Source: Holophagaceae bacterium (lineage in GTDB: Bacteria; Acidobacteriota; Holophagae; Holophagales; Holophagaceae). Taken from it: a DNA stretch of 51,817 nucleotides. Of the stretch, positions 43,153 to 51,817 are shown piece by piece. Where the stretch lies: assembly GCA_003165415.1 (NCBI GenBank), contig PLUC01000040.1:1-51817 (forward strand), given 5' to 3'. The translations under genes were made by a program, and so were the position numbers. The first letter of the stretch is position 1, and the number at the start of each line of letters is the position of its first letter. Below the pieces are notes generated by a model. That model worked only from the letters and a program-made list of their open reading frames with translations. It was not told where the DNA came from and did not search any database.

Positions 43153-43617
43153 TCAGACCCGGCTGACCTTCAGGGCCTTGAAGGTCCCGGTGCCTTCGCT
43201 TTCGGTGGCGAAGCCGGGCTGGCGGCTCAGGACCATGTGCACCCAGCGGCGTTCCCGCGGACTCAGCGAGGTGAAGGTGTAGCTGCCGAAAGCCTTGGCC
43301 TTTTCGGCGGCGAAACCGGCCATGGCGATGATCTCCTTCATCCGGAACAGGCGGAACGAATCCACGTCCAGATAGGCCAGCCTGGCCTCCTCCCGCTCGC
43401 CCTGGGCTTCGTGCAACAGGAACTGCAAGGCGTCCAGGGCCTGCCCCTTGTTGGCGGCCAGCCAGGAGGCGTCGGGGCCGGTGATCACCAGCCGGTTCGG
43501 GAACAGGGCTTCGTCCCCCGACGGCCCGAAGGCCGCCGTCACCTTGAGCCCCAGCTTCCCGCACCAGCGGGTCACCAGGTCGGGCGCCTGTTCCAGCGGA
43601 AGGGAAGACTTGCGCAT
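43153..43617 (-). CDS. Jag/KhpB family RNA-binding protein (KH-II + R3H)
   Basis: A 154-residue protein in the conserved place after yidC. The KH-II part is recognised by NKGQALDALQFLLHEAQ, and the R3H part by SPRERRWVHMVLS with the Arg-x3-His pattern, then TESEGTGTFKALKV. The Jag-N domain found in longer homologues is missing. The KH loop, usually I-G-x-x-G, reads AANKG, so RNA binding through that loop may be weakened. In other bacteria KhpB acts with KhpA on cell division and small RNAs. AGGAG lies six bases before the ATG. Confidence 0.85.
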   Translation of the reverse strand: MRKSSLPLEQAPDLVTRWCGKLGLKVTAAFGPSGDEALFPNRLVITGPDASWLAANKGQALDALQFLLHEAQGEREEARLAYLDVDSFRLFRMKEIIAMAGFAAEKAKAFGSYTFTSLSPRERRWVHMVLSRQPGFATESEGTGTFKALKVSRV

Positions 43618-43627
43618 GGCGTTCTCC

Positions 43628-45247
43628 TCAGGCGACGACGGGCTGGGGCTTGTAGGTCTTCATCACCAGCCAGGTCTGCAGGATGCCGATGATGTTGAAC
43701 ATCAGGTAGTAGAGGCAGAGCCCGGACGGGGTCTTGGCGAAGAAGAAGGAGAACATCACCGGCATCAGCACCATCATCATCTTCCGCTGGGCGGGGTCGC
43801 CCACGGCCGGGGTCATGGCCTGCTGAATGATCATGGAGACGCCCATGAGCACCGGCAGGATGTAGAAGGGATCCTGGGCGGAGAGATCCGTGAGCCAGCC
43901 CAGGAAAGGCGCGTGGCGCAGCTCGAACACTGCGTTGAGCATGGACCAGAGGGCGAAGAACACTGGCATCTGCAGCAGCATGGGCAGGCAGCCGCCCATG
44001 GGGTTGTGCCCGTTCTTCTTGTAGAAGGCCATGAGCTCCTTCTGCATTTCCGCCTTCTTGGCCATGTCGTTGCCGAATTTCTCGTACTTGGCCTGGAGCG
44101 CCTTCTGGTGCGGCTCCAGTTCCTTCATGCGGATCATCTGCACGGTGGTCTTGTTGTTCAGCGGCCAGAGGGCGCCGCGGATGACCACGGTGAGCAGGAT
44201 GATGGCCCAGCCCCAGTTGGGAACGAAAGCGTGGATCCCCTTCAGGATCATGAACAGCAGCTTGGCGACCAGGCCGAAAAAGCCGAAGTCGACCACCTGC
44301 TTGAACATCGTCCCTTCCTCGGGGTTCCCCGGCGTATGGAACTGGGCCAGCGCCTCGGTCTGCTTGGGCCCCAGGTACAGCCGGGCCGAAACCTTGCCGC
44401 TGCCTTCAGGCGCCAGCAGGTAGCCCGCCGTGCCTTCCGTGATCCGCTGGGGCTCCCGGGAGGCGTCCCAGATGGCCGCGAAATAGTGAGTGGTCTGGGC
44501 CGGCTTCTTGGGATCCAGTCCGGCGTCCATGCCCAGGCGGCGGGAGGCCGGCGGCAGGACCTTGCGCTTGGAGCCCAGGAAGCTGAAGAAGGGGTCCTTC
44601 AGCATGGAGGCCCAGGTCACCGCCTTGATGCTGTTGGGCTCGATGCTGAACAGCCGGCCCAGGCCCGCCACGGCCAGGGGGTTGCCGGGCTCGGGGAGCA
44701 GGTTGAGGCTGGCGGCCCTGGGCGAGGCCCATTCCATGGAAACCACATAGCCCCGGTCGGGGACCTGGTAGGTGAGCCGGTCGCCCTGGGCGCTGTGGAA
44801 GCTCACCGTGCGCCCCTGGGGGCCGGCCGCCACGTCCGGCTCGCCGTCGAAGCGGACATCCACTGCGCCGGCCAGGCCCGGGAAATCCTTGGAGATTTCG
44901 ACGCCATCCTTGCCCAGCTTGGCTTCGGGGAAGAACTTGGTGCCGTCGTTCCACTCCACCTGCACCAGGGCGCCGTCGCCCTTGCGCCAGGTGAGGTTCA
45001 GGGTGTCGTTCCGGAGGCTGACGCAGGCCCGCGGATCCACCGCGGGCAGGGCCACGGGCGCGCCAGGGGCGGCCGACGCGGCGCCGGCCGCGGGCGAGGC
45101 GGCGCTGGTGGCGGGCTGGGCCGGTTCAGGACCCTGCACCTGCTCCACCGCCGGCTTTGGCGGGTTCAGGCGCGTCATCAGCATGTTGTAGCCTCCGAGC
45201 AGAAGGATGCTCAGGACCACAAAGATCAGCATGTTCCGGTTTTTCAT
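43628..45247 (-). CDS. yidC: Membrane protein insertase YidC
   Basis: A 539-residue Oxa1/Alb3-family insertase that folds proteins into the inner membrane alone or with SecYEG. Order: N-terminal helix (NMLIFVVLSILLLGGYNML), an Ala/Pro linker, the large periplasmic P1 domain (about 75-330), then five helices with the hydrophilic groove. The conserved core has LWPLNNKTTVQMIRM, MKELEPHQKALQAKY and NPMGGCLPMLLQMPVFFALW. The ATG overlaps the rnpA stop (ATGA). yidD, often between them, is absent. Confidence 0.97.
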   Translation of the reverse strand: MKNRNMLIFVVLSILLLGGYNMLMTRLNPPKPAVEQVQGPEPAQPATSAASPAAGAASAAPGAPVALPAVDPRACVSLRNDTLNLTWRKGDGALVQVEWNDGTKFFPEAKLGKDGVEISKDFPGLAGAVDVRFDGEPDVAAGPQGRTVSFHSAQGDRLTYQVPDRGYVVSMEWASPRAASLNLLPEPGNPLAVAGLGRLFSIEPNSIKAVTWASMLKDPFFSFLGSKRKVLPPASRRLGMDAGLDPKKPAQTTHYFAAIWDASREPQRITEGTAGYLLAPEGSGKVSARLYLGPKQTEALAQFHTPGNPEEGTMFKQVVDFGFFGLVAKLLFMILKGIHAFVPNWGWAIILLTVVIRGALWPLNNKTTVQMIRMKELEPHQKALQAKYEKFGNDMAKKAEMQKELMAFYKKNGHNPMGGCLPMLLQMPVFFALWSMLNAVFELRHAPFLGWLTDLSAQDPFYILPVLMGVSMIIQQAMTPAVGDPAQRKMMMVLMPVMFSFFFAKTPSGLCLYYLMFNIIGILQTWLVMKTYKPQPVVA

Positions 45248-45675
45248 CGGGTTTCCCAGCGGCTCAGGGCCAGACGCAGCTGGCCTTCGATTTCATGGAA
45301 TGTGAAAGGACAGCCCTTTGGGGCGCCCCGGGCAGGGCGGACCCACACCACATATCGTAGTTCGTTCGCGCACGGTTGTTCGCGCAGGATCTTGAGAAAG
45401 GCCATGCGCACCCGGCGCCGGAAGCGGTTGCGCTGGACGGCCCGTCCCTGTTTCCGGGACGCGTTCACCAGCAGCATCGGCCCTGGGCCTTCGGACCTGG
45501 GTTCTGGGCCTTCGGACCTAGGCTCTGGGCCTTCGGACCTAGGCTCTGGGCCTTCGGCCCGGCCCCAGACCCTGATGTCCAAAGGCTGCTCCCGTCCCAG
45601 CAGGGGACGGGGAGCAACGCTGGGCACAGCGTGATCCTGGCGTCGCACGGTCCGGTAGCGCCCGGCTACCCGCAT
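45244..45675 (-). CDS. rnpA: Ribonuclease P protein component, with tandem peptide repeats
   Basis: Up to 143 residues. The core is clear: LLVNASRKQGRAVQRNRFRRRVRMAF, holding the RNR signature of RNase P protein, followed by ELRYVVWVRPAR and the closing helix. It helps RNase P RNA bind precursor tRNA. Before the core sit three copies of the heptapeptide GPEPRSE plus a partial copy, encoded by a 21-bp tandem repeat. The N-terminal segment lacks the usual F-x-x-V/Y strand. Two starts are possible: ATG 45675, six bases after the rpmH stop, with no SD, and TTG 45582, with GGGAG six bases upstream and a family-like length of 112. Confidence 0.85.
   Translation of the reverse strand: MRVAGRYRTVRRQDHAVPSVAPRPLLGREQPLDIRVWGRAEGPEPRSEGPEPRSEGPEPRSEGPGPMLLVNASRKQGRAVQRNRFRRRVRMAFLKILREQPCANELRYVVWVRPARGAPKGCPFTFHEIEGQLRLALSRWETR
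45485..45557. repeat. 21-bp tandem repeat within rnpA
   Basis: Three units (45485-45505, 45506-45526, 45527-45547) and a ten-base partial fourth, each GGGCCTTCGGACCTAGGCTC plus one T or close to it. Units two and three are identical, and unit one differs at two bases. Being a multiple of three, copy-number change keeps the reading frame. Confidence 0.92.
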
Positions 45676-45681
45676 GCGGGC

Positions 45682-45816
45682 CTACAGGGCCAGTACGTGG
45701 CGGCCCTTGGCACGGCGACGTTTCAGGACCAGGCGGCCGTTCTTCGTCTTCATGCGGGTGAGGAAACCGTGGGTCTTGGCACGGTGCCGGTTGTTGGGCT
45801 GGAAAGTCCGCTTCAT
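45682..45816 (-). CDS. rpmH: 50S ribosomal protein L34
   Basis: A 44-residue highly basic protein, [21 protein letters not shown] to [10 protein letters not shown], of exactly typical length and sequence. GAGGTG lies just before the ATG. It is the first gene of the leftward operon rpmH-rnpA-yidC-jag and diverges from dnaA, the classical arrangement at bacterial chromosome origins. Confidence 0.98.
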   Translation of the reverse strand: MKRTFQPNNRHRAKTHGFLTRMKTKNGRLVLKRRRAKGRHVLAL

Positions 45817-46037
45817 AGAACACCTCATGGCCCCGTCTGGAAGGAAAGGGCGAACCTTCGAGGCTACCAGGAGGTCATTCGACACTCAACCCTAAAGAAC
45901 GGCCCTCGCGGGAGGAAGGCGATGCTAAAGTACATTTCCCGCATCCGAAGTGGAGTTCTGGGGCACCTCCCCCAAGATTGGTCTGACGCCCTTCCCGGGT
46001 CGGACTCCCCTTCAATTCCATAGACTGGGACTTCGCC
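45817..46037. promoter_or_regulatory. Divergent rpmH/dnaA intergenic region
   Basis: A 221-base gap that must hold promoters in both directions. On minus, TTGAGT and TAGCCT with 17-base spacing are a weak candidate for rpmH. Toward dnaA there is an imperfect hairpin, GTCTGACGCCC/GGGTCGGAC, at about 45981-46005. No canonical DnaA box is seen. Confidence 0.35.
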
Positions 46038-47414
46038 ATGGCACATGACCCACAATCCCTATGGGAAACCCTGCGCAAGGGGCTGGCCCAGCGCCTCCCC
46101 GAGCGCACGTTCATCGACTGGATCGAGCCCTGTTCTGCCCTCAATTTCGACGGGACCACCCTGCTCATCCAGGTGCCGTCCCCGTCCGCCCGGATCTGGA
46201 TCGAGCAGCAGCTGGCCGAAGAGTTCCACGATGTGCTGGTGCAGTCCGACCTGGCCAGCCTGAGGCTGGGCTTCATGGTGGCCGGAGACGCCCGGCAGAC
46301 CAAGGCCGCCCTGAGCCCCAAGGCGGCCGCGGCCGCGGTGGCGGAGACCCCCGTGAATTCGCCCTTCCCCCAGGGTTTCCACCGCTACACCCTCGACCGG
46401 TTCGTGGTGGGGCCCAGCAGCCAGCTCGCCTTCGCCGCCGCCAACGCCGTGGTGGAAAGCCACGGCAAGCCCAATTCCGCGTTGAACATGAACCCCCTCT
46501 TCGTCTACGGCGGTTCGGGGCTGGGCAAGACCCACCTGATGATCGGCATCGGCAAGGGCCTGCTGGCCAAGAACCCGGCCCTGCGGGTGGCCTACCTGAA
46601 AGTGGATAACTTTTTTAATGAGTTGACCATTGCGATCCGGGCCAAGAACACCGAGCCCATGCGCAAGAAGTACCAGCAGAACGACGTCCTGCTCCTGGAC
46701 GACGTGCAGACCCTAGGCAAGATGGAACGGACCCAGGAGGAGATCTTCTATATCCTGGAATACCTGCTGCAGTACGGAAAGCAGATCGTCATCACCTCGG
46801 ACAAGCCCCCCCAGAAGCTGGAGGGCCTTCATGATAGACTTATTACCCGTTGCAAGTGGGGACTCACTGCCGACATCCAGCCGCCGGATTTCGAGACCCG
46901 GGTGGCCATCCTGAGGAAGAAGCTGGAAGACGAGGTGTTCCAGGATCTGCCCGAGGTCGGGGAGGAAGTGATCACCTTCATCGCGCACAAGGCCAAGGGC
47001 AGCGTGCGCGACCTGGAGGGCCTGCTCACGCGGGTGGTGTTCCAGAGCAGCTTCCTGGGGGTCTCACCCAGCCTGGAGGTGGCCCAGCTGGCCTTCCAGG
47101 GCCTCACCGGCAACGAGGCGAGCGCTTCCATCTCCATGGAGCGGATCTGCCGGATGACCGCGGAGACCTACAACATCTCCTTCAGCGATCTGATGAAGAA
47201 GAAATCCCGGCAGCAGGCCATCCTGCTGCCGCGGCAGGTGGCCATGTACCTCACACGCGAACTCACCGCTTCTTCCTTTACGGAAATCGGCAACAGCTTC
47301 AACAACATGCACCACAGCACGGTCATGAACGCCATCAACTCGGTGAAGAACCGCATGCAGAAGGACGGGGATTTCCACAAGCTTGTCCACTCCCTTCTGA
47401 ATAGCATCCAATAG
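46038..47414 (+). CDS. dnaA: Chromosomal replication initiator DnaA
   Basis: A 458-residue AAA+ initiator. Domain I (about 1-85) starts LWETLRKGLAQRLPERTFIDWIEP. Domain II is a short Ala/Pro linker. Domain III has Walker A GGSGLGKTHL (158-167) and Walker B LLLDDVQTLG (218-227). Domain IV (about 360-458) has KKKSRQQAILLPRQVAMYLTREL. The recognition loop, GGRDHTTV in most DnaA proteins, reads Asn422-Asn423-Met424-His425-His426-Ser427-Thr428-Val429, so the Asp that contacts the DnaA box is His. Codons 188-194 and 265-271 are AT-rich and rare against this GC-rich gene. The SD is weak. Confidence 0.97.
   Translation: MAHDPQSLWETLRKGLAQRLPERTFIDWIEPCSALNFDGTTLLIQVPSPSARIWIEQQLAEEFHDVLVQSDLASLRLGFMVAGDARQTKAALSPKAAAAAVAETPVNSPFPQGFHRYTLDRFVVGPSSQLAFAAANAVVESHGKPNSALNMNPLFVYGGSGLGKTHLMIGIGKGLLAKNPALRVAYLKVDNFFNELTIAIRAKNTEPMRKKYQQNDVLLLDDVQTLGKMERTQEEIFYILEYLLQYGKQIVITSDKPPQKLEGLHDRLITRCKWGLTADIQPPDFETRVAILRKKLEDEVFQDLPEVGEEVITFIAHKAKGSVRDLEGLLTRVVFQSSFLGVSPSLEVAQLAFQGLTGNEASASISMERICRMTAETYNISFSDLMKKKSRQQAILLPRQVAMYLTRELTASSFTEIGNSFNNMHHSTVMNAINSVKNRMQKDGDFHKLVHSLLNSIQ
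46601..46609. promoter_or_regulatory. DnaA-box-like 9-mer inside dnaA
   Basis: AGTGGATAA differs by one base from the DnaA box TGTGGATAA and is followed by an AT-rich run, CTTTTTTAATGAG, unusual in this gene. Confidence 0.35.
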
Positions 47415-47637
47415 AATGATTGGACTTGTTCAGAAACCAGCAAAAACGCTCGGAACCGGCGGACAGTACCTGTGGATAACCTTCCCGACCCCTTGCACGG
47501 CCCTGGGTCCGCACCGGCCAATCCACCGTTCTCGGCTCCCGAAGCGCATCTGCCCAGAGCCATTGTTTCAAGCTACAATAAGGGTTTGAACCGAAATCCG
47601 CAGGATTGCTCCCCACTCAGCATAATCAGGGTGATTC
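47415..47637. other. dnaA-dnaN intergenic region, candidate oriC or part of it
   Basis: A 223-base gap with one exact DnaA box, TGTGGATAA, at 47471-47479. I see no cluster of further canonical boxes and no strong AT-rich unwinding element, so oriC may use variant boxes or lie partly elsewhere. TACAAT at about 47572 could be a -10 for dnaN. Confidence 0.5.
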
Positions 47638-48765
47638 ATGAACTTTCAAGTACAGGTATCAAAAGAACGTCTTGATAAGACCCTGGGGATCTTGAAACAT
47701 GCCCTGGAGCGCCGGGTGACCCTGCCCATCCTCCAGCACATCCTGGCGGAGGTGAACGACCACGAAATGACGCTCAAGGCCACCGACATGGAGCTGGCCT
47801 TCGAGGCGGTGGTTCCGGTGGAAGGCCAGGGCAACCGGGTGGTGGCCATTCCCGGCAAGAAATTCATCGAGACCGTCCGGGTCTACCCCGACGGCCTGCT
47901 GACCCTGGAGTGGCCGGACACCGGCAACCGCATCTGGCTCCGGGCCAAGGGCTTCAATTCGGAGCACAACATCCAGCCGGGGGAAGGCTTCCCGGAGCTG
48001 CCCAAGCCCGAGCCCGGACTGCCCAAGGTCACCGTCCCGGCCCAGGCCTTCCGCAAGGCCATCCAGCTCGGTTCCATTTCCGTCAGCAAGGACGCCACCA
48101 AGCCGGCCCTGTCTGGAGTCCTCCTGCACCTGGGCAAGCACTTCATCCGGGTGGTCTCCACCGACGGGTTCCGCCTGGCGGTGGTGGAAGTTCCCTGCGA
48201 GACCGGGCTGGAAACCGACGCCCGGCTGATCGTGCCGCGCCGCGCCCTGGACCTGCTGCCTTCCTCCCTGGGCGACGACGGCCAGCTGACCCTCTCCTGG
48301 GACGAGCGCAGCCTGTTCATGGACCAGCCGGGGCTCAAGTTCTCCACCCGCCGGGTGACCGGCAACTATCCGGCCTACGAGAAGGTCCTTCCCGCGGAAC
48401 TGCCCAGGAAGGTCATCATCGACCGGGAAGATTTCCTCCGGACGCTCCGGGTGGTGGGGCTCAAGAAGGACGACTACAACAAGAACGTGCGGCTGTTCTT
48501 CGAGTTCCCCAATCTGCGGGTGTTCTTCCAGCACCCGGACGAGGGCGTGAACCAGGGCACCCTCGCCTTTTCCGGGGAGGAGCAGCCGCTGGAACTGGCC
48601 TTCAACATCGACTACCTCACCGAGCTCCTGGAACGGCTGCCCGGGGAAGAGGTGGTCTATCAGTTCAAGGATGATGTGGGACAAGGGATCTTCATGTCCC
48701 CGAGCATCGAGGACATGAGTTTCCGCTACATCCTCATGCCTGTGAAATTCGCCAACCCCAGCTGA
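47638..48765 (+). CDS. dnaN: DNA polymerase III subunit beta (sliding clamp)
   Basis: A 375-residue three-domain clamp that dimerises into a ring round DNA and tethers polymerase. It begins MNFQVQVSKERLDKTLGILK, with LPILQHILAEV, VVSTDGFRLAVVEV, and the closing YILMPVKFANPS that matches the M-P-M/V-R/K-x clamp tail. Length is typical. AGGGTG lies just before the ATG. It follows dnaA by 223 bases, with gyrB next and no recF between them. Confidence 0.97.
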   Translation: MNFQVQVSKERLDKTLGILKHALERRVTLPILQHILAEVNDHEMTLKATDMELAFEAVVPVEGQGNRVVAIPGKKFIETVRVYPDGLLTLEWPDTGNRIWLRAKGFNSEHNIQPGEGFPELPKPEPGLPKVTVPAQAFRKAIQLGSISVSKDATKPALSGVLLHLGKHFIRVVSTDGFRLAVVEVPCETGLETDARLIVPRRALDLLPSSLGDDGQLTLSWDERSLFMDQPGLKFSTRRVTGNYPAYEKVLPAELPRKVIIDREDFLRTLRVVGLKKDDYNKNVRLFFEFPNLRVFFQHPDEGVNQGTLAFSGEEQPLELAFNIDYLTELLERLPGEEVVYQFKDDVGQGIFMSPSIEDMSFRYILMPVKFANPS

Positions 48766-48802
48766 AACCCCGCCGCATGATCCCTTGGCCCTGAAAAAGT
48801 GA

Positions 48803-51328
<2,526 letters not shown>

Positions 51329-51354
51329 CAGCACTCACGGTGCTGATCTTGAAC

Positions 51355-51370
51355 TGTTCCACGTGGAACC
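51355..51370. other. parS centromere site between gyrB and gyrA
   Basis: TGTTCCACGTGGAACC matches the parS palindrome at 15 of 16 bases. It fills most of the 55-base gap between gyrB and gyrA and lies about 5.3 kb from the dnaA start, nearly mirroring the site in mnmE. Confidence 0.88.
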
Positions 51371-51383
51371 TACGGAAGCCTGA

Positions 51384-51817
51384 ATGATCCCCAACCAGCG
51401 CGAAGAACCCATCGAAATCGAAAAAGAGATGCGCAAGTCCTACCTGGACTACGCCATGAGCGTCATCGTCGGGCGCGCCCTGCCCAGCGTGCACGACGGC
51501 CTCAAGCCGGTGCACCGGCGGGTGCTGTATGCCATGAAGGAAAGCGGCAACGAGTGGAACCGCGCCTACAAGAAGTCCGCCCGCACCGTGGGCGACGTCA
51601 TGGGCAAGTACCATCCCCACGGCGACTCGGCCATCTACGACACCCTGGTGCGCATGGCCCAGCCCTTCTCCATGCGCCACGTGCTGGTGGACGGCCAGGG
51701 CAACTTCGGCTCCATCGACGGCGACAGCCCGGCGGCCATGCGCTACACCGAGGCGCGCCTGTCCCGGCTGGCCAGCGAGATGATGGCCGACCTGGAACAG
51801 GACACGGTGGACTGGGG
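51384..51817 (+). CDS. gyrA: DNA gyrase subunit A, 5' part
   Basis: The first 144 codons of GyrA, cut by the window end. The N-terminus has [22 protein letters not shown], the DNA-gate helix [17 protein letters not shown] and the catalytic Tyr121 in [10 protein letters not shown]. At the quinolone-resistance positions Ser82 and Asp86 (Ser83 and Asp87 in E. coli) the wild-type residues are present. GGAAG lies five bases before the ATG. It begins 55 bases after gyrB, with a parS site between. Confidence 0.98.
   Translation, partial: MIPNQREEPIEIEKEMRKSYLDYAMSVIVGRALPSVHDGLKPVHRRVLYAMKESGNEWNRAYKKSARTVGDVMGKYHPHGDSAIYDTLVRMAQPFSMRHVLVDGQGNFGSIDGDSPAAMRYTEARLSRLASEMMADLEQDTVDW

Noticed and set aside
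45485-45557. CRISPR-like array
   Set aside because: The units are 21 bp, directly abutting, without spacers and translated within rnpA. It is a coding tandem repeat.

Overview
Organism: a high-GC bacterium whose gene set and gene order (replication-origin genes, an 11-gene nuo operon, split glycine decarboxylase) fit Acidobacteriota, most likely class Holophagae (Geothrix/Holophaga type). This is an inference from the proteins, not a database result. The window is almost wholly chromosomal core sequence with short intergenic gaps. I see no prophage, insertion sequence, CRISPR array, rRNA or tRNA. Layout, left to right: (1) 0-5 kb, minus strand: glycerophosphodiesterase, APH-fold kinase, FAD-linked oxidase (GlcD type), UMP kinase (pyrH), then after a terminator rpmF-plsX. 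(2) 5-8 kb: a DUF177 protein, a GspG-like pilin and an NtrC-family sigma-54 activator, all minus. (3) 8-11.5 kb: a GT9 glycosyltransferase and a DUF1573 protein on plus; an RsbV-RsbU partner-switch pair on minus. (4) 11.5-13.3 kb: a stand-alone F-ATPase membrane operon, atpZ-atpI-atpB-atpE. (5) 13.4-14.6 kb: an NRDE/TANGO2 protein carrying an unusual in-frame 2 x 42-bp insertion, and a small secreted protein. (6) 14.6-25.5 kb: nuoABCDHIJKLMN on minus, without nuoE, nuoF or nuoG. (7) 25.6-31.3 kb: PilB/GspE ATPase, an Ig-like repeat protein, gcvPB and gcvPA. (8) 31.6-36.8 kb, plus: nrdR, lon, ftsY, ribD. (9) 36.8-41.4 kb, minus: thiS, a Cys/Met-metabolism PLP enzyme, a tail-anchored small protein, gatB, mnmE. 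(10) 41.6-43.1 kb: malic enzyme, plus, with its own promoter and terminator. (11) 43.1-51.8 kb, the origin region: jag, yidC, rnpA and rpmH on minus, diverging from dnaA, dnaN, gyrB and gyrA (cut by the window end) on plus.

How it fits together: the right end is the classic oriC neighbourhood, with replication and translation genes leading outward on each side. Two ParB-binding parS sites (one perfect, one with a single mismatch) lie almost equally far to either side of the dnaA start, and a degenerate third is near 31.55 kb. The nuo and atp operons supply proton-pumping membrane modules, but both loci lack the parts that would complete the enzymes: the NADH-oxidising module of complex I, and F1 plus the b subunit of ATP synthase. 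The pilin, sigma-54 activator and PilB ATPase suggest a type IV pilus or type II secretion machine.

Most unusual signals: the tandem 14-codon palindromic insert in the NRDE gene, which is open in five of six frames; a 21-bp tandem repeat inside rnpA; a DnaA whose DNA-recognition loop departs strongly from the family consensus; and complex I without NuoEFG. I found no clearly new multi-gene system.
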